Origin: Ornithodoros turicata | Taxonomy: Eukaryota > Arthropoda > Arachnida > Ixodida > Argasidae | Assembly (NCBI RefSeq): GCF_037126465.1 | Contig: NC_088206.1 | Location: 68,699,687 to 68,763,686 of the forward strand | Direction of reading: 5' to 3' | Length of the DNA stretch: 64,000 bases | Part shown: in pieces, positions 35,125 through 44,871 of the stretch | How the letters are laid out: every line of letters begins with the position of its first letter | Position numbering within the stretch: position 1 is the first letter of the stretch | The notes under the pieces: generated by a model | What the model was told of the DNA's origin: nothing | Seen by the model: the letters and a program-made list of their open reading frames with translations, nothing else | The model's database searches: none | Translations under genes and position numbers: made by a program

Positions 35125-35228
35125 GGTGGTGGTGGTGGTGGTGATAGGGCTTGCCGTTGTCGGCCTCACGTATGTGGGCAACGTCACGACTCACGCCCTG
35201 GGGGAATGTGCGTCCTGGGCCGACTTCT
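35125..35228 (-). mobile_element. SINE, 3' part, interrupted by a MITE
   Basis: A GGT tail is followed by AGGGCTTGCCGTTGTCGGCC up to GGGCCGACTTCTA. The next bases of the SINE (AGGGAAC) appear on the far side of the MITE at 35480. Confidence 0.8.
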
Positions 35229-35229
35229 A

Positions 35230-35477
35230 CACTCTAAAAACTGAACTTCACCGCATAGCAAGCTCTGCGCCAACCATTGCCACAAATGATAGGGTTATCG
35301 CTTCTGATTCGAGGAGAGGGGGAGGCGTACGCCTTTTTGTGTCAATTATCGTGTATCCAAATTGACACAAAAAGGCGTACGCCCTCTTGTCTCTTCGAAT
35401 CAGAAGCGGTACCGCTATCATTCGCGGCAATGGTTCGCGCAGAGCGTGCTATGCGGTGAAGTTCAGTTTTTAGAGTG
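35230..35477. mobile_element. Palindromic MITE (copy 1) in a SINE
   Basis: The ends are CACTCTAAAAACTGAACTTC and the inverted GAAGTTCAGTTTTTAGAGTG, with TA on each side. The arms are over 100 bp, with an AAAGGCGTACGCC-type core. TA flanks and terminal CACT fit a Tc1/mariner-derived MITE (inference). Confidence 0.85.
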
Positions 35478-35513
35478 TAAGGGAACAATCATCCTCAATC
35501 ATGCCTAGTAACA

Positions 35514-35553
35514 TAGCCCTGGCCAATCTCCCTTGGTGAATAACGGCCAGCGC
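35514..35553 (+). promoter_or_regulatory. CCAAT-containing 5' module of locus 8
   Basis: CCCTGGCCAATCTCCCTTGG is followed by TGAATAACGGCCAGCG and a GAA tract at 35562. Confidence 0.6.
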
Positions 35554-35684
35554 CTGAGGTGGAAGAAGAAGACGAGAATCAACATCTTGGCACGTTCTGA
35601 ACGGAGCAGGATCGGCATTCGTGTACGCGGCTCCACGACCCTGGATAGTCTCGTGAGATACCACCTTCTGTGACAGGAAACAAC

Positions 35685-36077
35685 ATGCAGCCGAATGTGC
35701 CAAATGGGGATCCGCCTGTGCAGGATCCGAGCGATTATCCGCGTGGTAACCCTGCTCACCAATATCAGCAGCAGGTACAAGAGCCCGCAGCACCTGAAGG
35801 TAGGCCACAAGATTCCGCCATGCGTCAAGAACAAAGACCTTTCCAACAACAGCAGTCTGCGCAAGTGCAGTATCAGCTGCCAGACACAGAACCAAAGGTT
35901 GTGTGTTGTAACTGGAAAGATTGGTCAAAGGACTGTCTGGGATGCAGTTGTGTATTTGCAGTCATCTTTATCATAGTCTTGATCTTGAATTGGGCAGGCA
36001 TTAAACTCCCGAATTGGAGAAGGCGTAGGGAGAGGCCTTGGTGGCGTTGGCCACGTTGGCCACGTTGGCCACGATGA
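35685..36077 (+). CDS. Locus 8: short-subfamily membrane protein, 130 aa
   Basis: The ancestral frame has a TAG at the conserved Trp codon (GGA-TAG). The first usable ATG is therefore NNMQPNVPNGDPPVQDPSD. A Q/P region follows (NPAHQYQQQVQEPAAPEG, RPFQQQQSAQVQYQLP), then VVCCNWKDWSKDCLGCS. The span is VFAVIFIIVLILNWAGI. The basic tail ends in three WPR repeats made by a 9-bp tandem repeat (GGCCACGTT). Poly(A) signal AATAAA is at 36260. Function unknown. Confidence 0.65.
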   Translation: MQPNVPNGDPPVQDPSDYPRGNPAHQYQQQVQEPAAPEGRPQDSAMRQEQRPFQQQQSAQVQYQLPDTEPKVVCCNWKDWSKDCLGCSCVFAVIFIIVLILNWAGIKLPNWRRRRERPWWRWPRWPRWPR

Positions 36078-36259
36078 ACTCTTGCCCTCGACCAATGGTT
36101 ACGTCCAAGAAATGCTGACAGTCGTACTGTACGGAATAGCTATACAAATATTTCAAATATACTGCTCTGTCCTTTCAGTTCCGTGGCTTCCAAATATCGA
36201 AATACTATCAGTGCACCTGGTCTGTCATGGTACCTTGACAACTACGACCTGTATTTCCT

Positions 36260-36265
36260 AATAAA
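36260..36265 (+). terminator. Poly(A) signal of locus 8
   Basis: AATAAA in the same aligned context as in loci 7 and 11, about 180 nt after the stop. 36266-36610 is the shared 3' flank. Confidence 0.6.
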
Positions 36266-36613
36266 CATAGATGATCTCACATTGTCTTGTCTCAACTGCC
36301 CGGAGAGCAGATATACCATCCAACCCCCATACATGCTTTGATTAGTCTGACTGTGTGTTGAGATCGCATCTGTGCAAGGGTGTGTATAAAATTAACCCAT
36401 GGAGCAACAACGGTAACCTCGATTGTGATCGTACGCATGTCATATGCTTCCGCGAAGCTCTACCAGGAGTTGGGCCATGGAAGCAAGCTGACACAACAAA
36501 GCAAGAGTGTTTCCCTTTCTCTCTGTCTGTACATCTCTCTCCCTATTTCGGTAGTATATAGTCCGTCCGTGTGTGCTCCTGCAGGAATGACACAGGGTCC
36601 CGCATTCTATCGG

Positions 36614-36855
36614 AGGAGGAGGTGGTGGTGGTGGTGGGAGGTGGTGAAAGGGCTTGCCGTTGTCGGCTTCACGTATGTGGGCAACGTCACGACTGACGCC
36701 CTGGGGAAATGTGCGTCCTGGGCCGACTTCTAGGGGAACTGTGCCGACATATGTCTGAAAGCGTCTGAGGAAAACCCAGGAAAAACCCCAGACAGCACAG
36801 CCGACACCGGGATTCGAACCCGGGTACCTCCCAGTCTCGACGTGACATGGCCAGG
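36614..36855 (-). mobile_element. SINE, near full length
   Basis: A GGAGGTGGTGGTGG tail is followed by AAGGGCTTGCCGTTGTCGGC. The middle contains CCGACATATGTCTGAAAGCG and AACCCCAGACAGCACAGCC, and the head has GGGATTCGAACCCGGGTACC. A-box sequence at the right end is eroded. Confidence 0.85.
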
Positions 36856-37307
36856 CCATGGCCATGGCCAGGAGGAGGAGGTATTGAAGACCTGAGCACG
36901 ACGAAGTTACTTCTCATCGACCAATGATTATTCGAAGAAAAGATGACGTCGAAAAGGACCTGGTGAAGCGGAGAGGAGCGTTGGTTGTCCCACATTCTAC
37001 ATTCGTCCGGTTCGACAGGCCACACCGTCTTCTCTATACTGTCGAGGGCAGGCGGACTACGGTGAATTTGTGCGCCTACGTGCACAAACAGCGTAGAGGA
37101 CACGGTCCAGTGTCCTGGACGTTATCGATTACTTGATTCGAAGAGTGCAGTTGCTACAGATATTTCAAATACAGATGCGTCCTTTCAGTTTCGTGTATCT
37201 CGATTTTGTGGAGTCAGTGAATCGGCACATATGGCATGTCATGGTGTCATGGTCCCTTCTTGAATAACGGTCAGCGTCTGAGGTAGAAGAAGAAGAAGAA
37301 GAAGAAG

Positions 37308-37838
37308 ATGACGAGAACCAACATCGTGGCACGTTCTGAACGGAGCAGGATCGGCATTCGTGTACGCGACTCAGGACACTGGATAATGTCGTGGGATACG
37401 AGCTTCTCTTCTGTGACAGGAAACAACATGCAGCCGACTGCGCCAGATGGGGATCCGCCTGTGCAAGATCCGAGCGATTATCAGTGTGGTCCTCCTGCTG
37501 ACCAGTATCAACAGCATGTAAACGATGCAGGCGGAACCCACGCACAGCCCACAGCACCTGAAGGTATGCCACAAGATCCCGCCTTGCATCAAGACCAAGG
37601 ACCATTACAACAGTGTTCAGCTGCGCAGGATCAGGAGCCAAACGGGATTGTGCGCAGTACCTGGAGTCAACGCTTAAAGGACTGTCTGCGGACCGCTCGT
37701 TCATGGATAGTCATCATCATCACATTCGCGATCTTCCGTGGGTTAGGCATTAGAGTGCCGAGAAGGAGGCGTAAGCGTTACAGATCTCTGCACGATGAAG
37801 TCTCCCCCTCAGCCGATGGTTATTTAAGGAAACGCTGA
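37308..37838 (+). CDS. Locus 9: short-subfamily membrane protein with shifted-frame N-terminus, 176 aa
   Basis: An ATG at the end of the GAA tract opens MTRTNIVARSERSRIGIRVR and DSGHWIMSWDTS. This is the family's conserved block read in the +1 frame. A local indel (extra CTTCT) then returns it to the family frame (TGNNMQPTAPDGDPPVQDPS). The Q/P region and CLRTARSWIVIIITFAIFRG span follow, and the tail is long and basic (RVPRRRRKRYRSLHDE). Either the whole ORF is used, making a novel N-terminus, or translation starts at NNMQ (37429). Confidence 0.55.
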   Translation: MTRTNIVARSERSRIGIRVRDSGHWIMSWDTSFSSVTGNNMQPTAPDGDPPVQDPSDYQCGPPADQYQQHVNDAGGTHAQPTAPEGMPQDPALHQDQGPLQQCSAAQDQEPNGIVRSTWSQRLKDCLRTARSWIVIIITFAIFRGLGIRVPRRRRKRYRSLHDEVSPSADGYLRKR

Positions 37839-40335
37839 CGTCGAACTGCATCTGACTTTTATTGCAACGAGCATCGAAAGAAATGGAAGCGGAGGGGATC
37901 TTAGTGGTCCCACATATTGCCCTTGTCTGATTGGACTGCCTACGACGGCGGGGGGGGGGGGGGGGGACTCCTAGTTGAATTCGAGATAGTAAATCTACAG
38001 TAAATTTATGCTACAACTGCGTTGAGGACCAACTGTGCAAAACACATGGCCATGTGCTCTGGACGTTGTCGGTTGCTTTGCTTTGTGCCATACAATATAT
38101 CTACAAATATTTCAAATACAGGTCTGTCTTTTCAGTTCCGTGGCTGCCAAATATTAAAATACTATCAATGCACCTGGCCTGTCATGGTACCTTGACAACT
38201 ACAATTCGTATTCCCTAATAAGCGTAGATCTTCTCTCATTTTCTTGACTCCCACACATACTTTGATGAGAAATTGCATGTTGGTGATTGTATATACGTGC
38301 AAGGGTGTGTAAGATTAACCCATGGAGAAACAACGGTAACCTCGATTGTGATCGTACGCGTATATTCTACCGCGAAGCTCTGCCACGAGTTGTGCTATGG
38401 AAGCAAGCTGGCAACAGAGTGTTTCTCTTTCTGTCTGTCCCTCTGTGTGTATTTCTGTAGTATTGTCCATTACCTGGTCTGTAATCGATAACTTCAATTC
38501 GCTAGTTAGCCAATGTTACCTTCAAAAGTATTCACTTTCAAGACAAAACGGCTATGGGACAGCATGGGCTATGGGACACAAGGTTTCGGGGAAGGGGGTG
38601 GCTTTGCCGGAGAGGGGAGAGGGAAATTTAGTGTATAAACTTTTTTTTTGGGGGGGGGGGTGGCAACGCAATTGGCACGTCGTCCTTGAGTGTTTCTCCC
38701 TCCAAGAGAGAGAGTTCAGACATCATCTTCCCGAAATATGATTCAGTTGCTCTGATCACCTGCTCTTAAAAAGAGTATATTTCTTGTGGTCTCCGTTACA
38801 CTTCCGTACATTCATTTCGCACGTGCTGTAACAAGATACGAGGCACGAAAAGAGAAAGGCGTTCAGTCAGCGGTTAAGATGCGGTAAGCGGTTAGATGTG
38901 GAAACAAACAACGCGCAACTGCGCTTGCCACCTTAAACGATCACAATAATTCAGTTCATAACTCACAACGGACGGACGCAATACATGTCATACCATGCGT
39001 ATATGTTATCCGATTATGGGTCCAAGCGCATAAGATGGTGTTTTTTCAACACAACTTCTGAATGAAAAACAGATGACGAAGAGTTCTACTTTAGCAGAAG
39101 CACGTACTACAGCACTAGCGAGAGTTGTAAAGCGATACAAATATCGCATCCAATGTCGTTCGTGTTCACGCTTGAACCGTATGAAGCAGTAACCGAAACC
39201 ACATTTTTGGTTCAGGTTATAGGGTACCGGTTAATAGCCGACGGTGAATTGCAGTTACGTTCGGGTTACGAGACTTTAAAAAAAAAAAAAAAGGGTTCCA
39301 AGCGGCTTTCGGTTCTGTTCCGGTTTAGGTCCCTGGCAATGGGGCAACGTCCGGTGAATACGGCGGATGTTCGATGCATTCAAATTGCAAATCCTTCAGT
39401 CAATTGGCCTGCAAAAGAAGAACGCCTTTCCCTAACTTCCTGCGCAGCCCTTCTTTGAAACATTTTACCTTTAGAGCGCCGAAGTAGTATGCAGCCTAAG
39501 GTTTCTCCAGCTATTTTAGCCGAGATATAGCCGAGATTCGCCTATATCTGCCAAATGAGGTGACGCACACAACCGATTTCGTGTGCTGACATCGTTGGAA
39601 GTATTCCCGATATTCGGTGTGAGAACTGCCTGTTTTCTGATAACTCTTGCGTTCCAATAGCCCTGACCAATCTTCCTTTGTGGATCACGGATCTGCGAGG
39701 AGGAAAGGGGAGAGAAGTGATGTTTCCCTCCGTGATCATGTCAACATCCATGAAGAAAGAGAAGAAGAAAGCCAAAAAAAACTATGATTCTACACGTGAA
39801 TGATGGAAATAACTGGACTTGGGTGATGGCACTCTTGGTGCAATAGGTGCCCTTGTGCCATGGTACCAAAACAAGTGCACTTAAGTAGGCCTCATTTACC
39901 ACCTCCATCACTTCGACCATCGCGTTGCCCGCCAAGATTGTCATCGTCATGTCATAGTATAGGTAGTTAATTTCCCTTGCGGGTTAATGGCCATTTTCCA
40001 TGGGAAGAAGAGGAAGAAGAGTTGTGTAGCGTCTACATCATTGGTGGATAATGGCAGGTGTTCCACTGTCGGCATCTTCCATTCTGTCTTTTGGTAGATT
40101 GTCAGGTCGTCATTCCATTCGCCCGCTCATCTTTTATTCAGTCATTTCATTCATCTCATCCTCTCATCGCTTCACGTAACCGTCATTAACTGGGCCCTCA
40201 TGTCACGATCCGTGGACAATTGCCCCGTGCTATGCGCCACTGTGGAGAAAGACGAAGAAGAAGAAGAAGAAGAAGGTGTCTGCTGTGGAAGAAGAAGAAC
40301 ATTCTTGGCATACGTTGGCCGTCTACGAACGTTGA
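37839..40335. other. Locus 9 3' region, spacer and 5' modules before locus 10
   Basis: 38217-38222 is AATAAG at the position of the poly(A) signal. 38240-38370 is the shared 3' flank. 38500-39650 shows no gene; it includes poly-A/poly-G runs and an AACCGGTT-rich repeat near 39180-39340 similar to 1080-1150. Modified 5' modules stand at 39656-39690 and 39965-40000, with a GAA tract at 40253. Confidence 0.45.
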
Positions 40336-40875
40336 TATGACGAAGGTGGATGATGAACTGTGAGTCCAGCGAGAACTAAAGAATCCCAAGGGTAAAAGCT
40401 ACGGCGAGCCATCGTGGCGTCACCTTGTGAGTGGAGCAGGATTGGCATTCGTGTACGCGGCTCAGGACACTGGATGGCCTCGTGAGACGCAACCCTCGAT
40501 CACAGGAACCAACGTGCAGTCGAACGTGCGTACTTGGGGTCCACCTGTATACAGATGGCGAACCAGATTCCCGCTGACCAATATCAACAGCATGTACAAA
40601 ATGCGGGCGGAATCCCTCAAGCACAGCCCACAGCTCCTGCAGGGGTGCCGCAGGGTCCCGCGTTCTATCGAGTCCAAAATCCTTACCAACAATGTGAATC
40701 TGTGCAAGTGCCCAATCGGGCGCCCGTCACAGCACCAGACAGGGTTGCTTACGAGTGGAAGGAAATCTTATACTTCTTTCTAGTGATCGCAGGTCTGATA
40801 ATAGCAGTCACTGCCCTCGTAGGGTTCTTGATTTGGGCAAATGTTAAATTTCCGAGGAGGAGGAGGAGGTATTGA
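40336..40875 (+). pseudogene. Locus 10: short-subfamily member with early stop and frameshift
   Basis: ATG 40336 aligns with the locus 2 start, but its ninth codon is TGA where locus 2 has CGA. The rest of the block is intact (KSYGEPSWRHLVSGAG, FVYAAQDTGWPRETQPS). A 2-base insertion (CCTGTATACAG against CCTGTACAG) then shifts the frame at 40548. From ATG 40555 an open frame of 106 residues carries the Q/P region (ADQYQQHVQNAGGIPQ), the span (FLVIAGLIIAVTALVGFLIW) and an RRRRRY tail. That fragment could still be expressed. Confidence 0.75.
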
Positions 40876-41268
40876 AGACCTGTGCACGACGAAGTTACTT
40901 CTCATCGAACCAATGATTAATTCGAAGAAAAGATGACGTCGAAAGGGACCTGATGAAGCGGAGGAGAGCTTTGGTTGGCCCATATATTCTACGCTCGTCC
41001 GATTCGACAGGCTGCACCGTCTTCTCTATACTGTCGAGGGCAGGCGGACTATACCGTGAATGTGTGCGCCTACTACACAAACAGCGTAAAGGACATGGTC
41101 CTGTGTCCTGGACGTTATCGATTACTTGGTTCGAAGAGTGTAGTTGCTAGAGATATTTCAAATACAGATGTGACTTTTTAGTTTCGTGGATCCCGATTTT
41201 GTGGAGTCAGTGAATCGGCATATATATAGCACGTCATGGTGTGATGAGGCCTTCAATTTGTATTCCTT

Positions 41269-41274
41269 AATAAG
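41269..41274 (+). terminator. Variant poly(A) signal of locus 10
   Basis: AATAAG stands in the aligned position of AATAAA in other units. Confidence 0.4.
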
Positions 41275-41912
41275 CGTAGATCTGTTGTTGTGTGTCTTGT
41301 CTCAATGTCCCTCACCGGTTAATTGCCTTAAGAGAAGATATTTTATCTAGCCCCGTACATATTTTGATGAAAACTTTACTGTGGTCACATATGTGCAAGG
41401 ATGTACAAGGTTCACCCATATGGTACCGCGAGGCTTTGACCCAAAGTTGTTCCACTGGTGTAACTTATACCCAAATGGTAAAATTGGTTTGAGTAGAAAT
41501 GTAGACCGATATGGATAGAAAATTCTACCTTTTTTCTTGAGTCATGAGTCAGGTAGTCACCGGGTGTCCTCAATATCTTCAACATCCAGCTAATTCGCAA
41601 TGCTGCCTTCAAAAGTCTTCATTCACTTTGGGAGCACAACGTAAACCATAAAATCCTACAATCGCAATCGAGCTCCAACGAAACACTACGTATACTGTTA
41701 ACTATCGCCATGTACTTTCCTTGGTCTGGATTGCTCGACATAAATTTCTTACGTGTTATTTCCTTCCAATTGCGCTTCAGTGCCGGGAATCCACCATAAG
41801 AATACGAAACATCTAAGACAGAGCGAACCAACACTCCTCTTTTTTTTTAACACTTGCCGTTGTGTTGGCACAAGTTCATCATCCTCATCAACCGCAGCTA
41901 ATAACTAATAGC

Positions 41913-41950
41913 TCAGCCTTGGCCAATCTCCCACGGTGGATGACGGCCAG
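41913..41950 (+). promoter_or_regulatory. CCAAT-containing 5' module of locus 11
   Basis: CCTTGGCCAATCTCCCACGG is followed by TGGATGACGGCCAGCG and the GAA tract at 41963. Confidence 0.6.
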
Positions 41951-42058
41951 CGACTGAGGTGGAAGAAGAAGAAGGGAACCAACATCTTGGCACGTTCTGT
42001 GAACGGAGCAAGATCGGCATTCGTGTACGCGACTCAGGACACTGGATAATCTCGTGGG

Positions 42059-42454
42059 ATGAGACCTTCTGTGACAGGAAACAACATGCAGCCGAGTGGA
42101 CCAACTGCTTATCCACCTGCGCAGGGACCGAGCGATTATCCGCGCGGTTCCCCTGCTTACCAGTATCAACAGCATGTACAGGGTGTAGGCATAATCCACG
42201 CACAGCCCACAACACCTGGAGGTATGCCACAAGGTCCCGCCTTGCGTCAAGACCAAAGACCTTTCCAACAGTGGCCAGCTGCGCAAATGCAGGATCAGGA
42301 GCCATCCAGGCTGGTGTGCTGTACCTGGAGAGAGTGCTTAGACATTTGTCTGGGGACCACTTGTGTATGTATAATCGGCCTCATCATAACCCTGATCTTG
42401 CGTTTGTTAGGCATTGAACTGCCAAACCTGCCAAAACGGAGGAGGCGTTGGTGA
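42059..42454 (+). CDS. Locus 11: short-subfamily membrane protein, 131 aa
   Basis: The upstream block is present but ends at a TAA replacing the conserved Trp codon. The ATG at 42059 restarts five codons later (MRPSVTGNNMQPSGP). Next come GPSDYPRGSPAYQYQQHVQG, a P/Q stretch and LVCCTWRECLDICLG. The span is TTCVCIIGLIITLILRLLGI and the tail LPNLPKRRRRW. Poly(A) signal at 42869. Its restart within the GNNMQ region is shared with loci 4, 7 and 8. Confidence 0.65.
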   Translation: MRPSVTGNNMQPSGPTAYPPAQGPSDYPRGSPAYQYQQHVQGVGIIHAQPTTPGGMPQGPALRQDQRPFQQWPAAQMQDQEPSRLVCCTWRECLDICLGTTCVCIIGLIITLILRLLGIELPNLPKRRRRW

Positions 42455-42868
42455 TTTGGGCACGATGAACTCTTCCTCTCGACCAATGGTTATTCAAAGA
42501 AACGCTGACGTCGAACTGTATCTGACTTATACTGCAACGAGCATCGAAAGAAAGGGAAGCGGAGGGGTATATTGCCCTCCTCTAATTGGACTGCCTACGC
42601 GAGCACACGGCAGGCGACTCCCAGTTAAATTCGGGATAGTAAATCTACAGTAAATTTTTGCAACAACTGCGTTGAGGACCAACTATGCAAAATACATTGC
42701 CATGTGCTCTGGACGTTGTCGGTTGCGTTGTTTCGTACCGTACGGTGTAGCTACATATATTTCAAATACAGGTCTGTCCTTTCAGTTCCGCTGCTTGCAG
42801 ATATTGAAATACTATCAGTGCATCCGGCCTGTGATGGTATACCTTGTCAACTACAGTTTGTATTCCCT

Positions 42869-42874
42869 AATAAA
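42869..42874 (+). terminator. Poly(A) signal of locus 11
   Basis: AATAAA in the conserved context TTCCCTAATAAACG. 42890-43060 is the shared 3' flank. A (CT)n run follows at 43105. 43200-43960 shows no gene. Confidence 0.6.
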
Positions 42875-43954
42875 CGTATAGATTTTCTCTCATCTTCTTA
42901 TCCCTCAGCGGTCAACTGCCTCGAGAGCAGATCATTTAGCCCCACACAATACTTTGATGAGAAATTTTGTGTTGCGATCGCATATGTGCAAGGGTGTGTT
43001 AAGATTTACCTATGGAGCATCAACGCTATCCCCGATTATGATCGTACTCATACCGAGAAGCTCTCTGAGGGGTTGTGCCACCGAAGCAAACTGGCAGAGA
43101 GTCTCTCTCTCTCTCTCTCTCTCTGTGGGTAGGTAAGTATGTTTGTTTCAGCAGTATTGTCCGTTACCCGGTCTGTGATCAATATCTTCAACTCTTAGCA
43201 ATGCTACATTCAAAAGTATTCACTTTATCGCCACAACGGAATTGACAAGTCCAAGCAGCCTGTGGACTCGGGATAGGGGCGGATTCAGACCCTTTGTCGA
43301 AGTGCCTTTGTCGAAGTGCATAATGGGAGAGGGGAGACGGACATCCAGTATATAAACTAGTTTTTTTGTGTGTGGGAGAGGGGGGCGATAGCACCCCCCA
43401 ACGCACTTGGCACATATACCCCTGTCCTCTTGGGCAGGGCTCAATCCCTGATGTACAGAACTAGACTTTGTAAGCTGTGCTGCGGAACAGGACCTGTTTT
43501 TCTCTCTGTATAGTGGACGCCCTTCAACATCTGACCAATAACACCCATCCTTTCGAGTCGCTATTTCTTGCAACTTTCTATGCCGACGTTTTCTTGAAAT
43601 ATCGAGGGAATAAAGTGGCGACGATCAAAAGTATTTTTTTCTTTTTTTGCCTGAAAATTCTTTTCGGAGTAGTATGCGTTCAAAAATTCCTTGCTTGTTT
43701 ACGGATCACGCGAGCGGCGTATTTTTTCGTGGGTACGACACCCTATAGCGGCTCACTGCTTCGGAGGGGCGGAAGCGTGTGATGCTAGAGACGCAGCGCT
43801 ACTTCCGGTATATGGTTGTGTTTGCGGAGTGGAAGCTCCCGTTGTGTGTCGCAAACAGCGCACTCTTCCACCCCTCCGATACAGTGAACTCACCCGCTTT
43901 CACCAGCCGCTCTGGGTGGTGGTCTAGCTCTGATGCAGCTGACATTCTGTATTT

Positions 43955-44042
43955 TATATATCTATATATATATTTCTATAGATATTCTATATATATAAAT
44001 ATATTTCATATATATAGATATATTTGAGATATATATCTATCT
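43955..44042. repeat. AT-rich microsatellite, TATA/ATATCT type
   Basis: Runs of TATATATCTATATATA and inverted partners form a low-complexity block that could fold into a cruciform. It lies just upstream of the locus 12 module. Confidence 0.85.
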
Positions 44043-44092
44043 TTTATGTATAAATCAAGTGTGTGCTTTCCTGAACACAGGTATATCACGAG

Positions 44093-44127
44093 CCCTGGTC
44101 AATCTCCTTTTGCGGGTCAAGGCCAAT
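44093..44127 (+). promoter_or_regulatory. 5' module of locus 12
   Basis: CCCTGGTCAATCTCCTTTTG is followed by CGGGTCAAGGCCAATG. The CCAAT core is altered to TCAAT, and a GACGAAGAAGAAG tract follows. Confidence 0.5.
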
Positions 44128-44313
44128 GAAACGGGAGGAGGACGAAGAAGAAGCCGCAGCTTGGAACACCGCACGTATCCTTGAATTGAGGGGAAGAAGA
44201 AGAAGAAGCATTGCCACCTTCGAAGCGCCTAACCAGCTTGCCGACCGGAAGTTCTACCCGGAACAGAAACAAATTCCACACGGTTATCTTCTCCTCTCCA
44301 GTGTACCACCAGA

Positions 44314-44871
44314 ATGAACGTAGGAGGAATGAACCAGCCCCAGCCCGCAGCTGCTCCGGGGACGCCAGGGGTGCCTGCGTATCAAGCCCCGTATAACCCT
44401 CAGGGCCCTTACCCACAACCACAGTACGTACAGGCTCCTTATCAGCAGCCGGTCAATGCAATGGACAGGGTTTATGATCGGAGCCCCTATGATTTTAAGG
44501 GTATCATCGTATTCTGGCTGATGTGCTGCGCATCACTGGCGTGCTTGGCGGTGTTTACGGTGGTCGGACTTTGGATAAGCCATTGGTTTACCAAGATGAG
44601 AGAATGGGAACGGACAAGCACGTTCGCTGACCGCAGGCGTCTTCGCGAAGGCTCTTACTCTGGCCCTGCTGTGATTATGGCGGCGTCGAAGGATGACAGT
44701 TCGTCCTCGGCGAAAGAGGGCTACTCTGCGCTGAACATCGAGGACACCGCCACGATGCTGAAAAGAAAGACGAGTGCAACTGCTGTCCTCTCGTCACACC
44801 CGTACAACGGGACACGCTATGAGTCTTCTCCTTTCTCAAGGACAGAAGGACACCCGGACAAAATCGATTAG
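44314..44871 (+). CDS. Locus 12: long-subfamily membrane protein, 185 aa, N-terminal part lost
   Basis: From ATG 44314 (MNVGGMNQPQPAAAPGTPG) the frame runs through YNPQGPYPQPQYVQAPYQQ and KGIIVFWLMCCASLACLAVF with the span to VGLWI. A long polar tail with SSSSAKEGYSALN and a closing SSPFSRTEGHPDKID follows. The end motif SSP....T.G.PDK is shared with loci 15-17. Upstream, another frame (from 44126) still encodes an old QIPHGY piece, so the 5' part is frameshifted or deleted, and the W-P-R block is missing. AATAAA at 45111 is a possible poly(A) signal. Confidence 0.65.
   Translation: MNVGGMNQPQPAAAPGTPGVPAYQAPYNPQGPYPQPQYVQAPYQQPVNAMDRVYDRSPYDFKGIIVFWLMCCASLACLAVFTVVGLWISHWFTKMREWERTSTFADRRRLREGSYSGPAVIMAASKDDSSSSAKEGYSALNIEDTATMLKRKTSATAVLSSHPYNGTRYESSPFSRTEGHPDKID

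Larger units (their letters stand above)
32340..43070 (+). repeat. Tandem array of amplified gene units (loci 7-11)
   Basis: Five direct units start near 32340, 35514, 37240, 39965 and 41913. Each holds a 5' module, a GAA tract, a short-subfamily gene, a 3' UTR with a poly(A) signal about 180-440 nt past the stop, and a 3' flank with the marker TTTTGATGA and CCCATGGAGCA or variants. Units differ mainly by transposon insertions. Example: the flank of locus 7 contains two inverted-repeat elements absent from the flank of locus 10. Confidence 0.7.
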
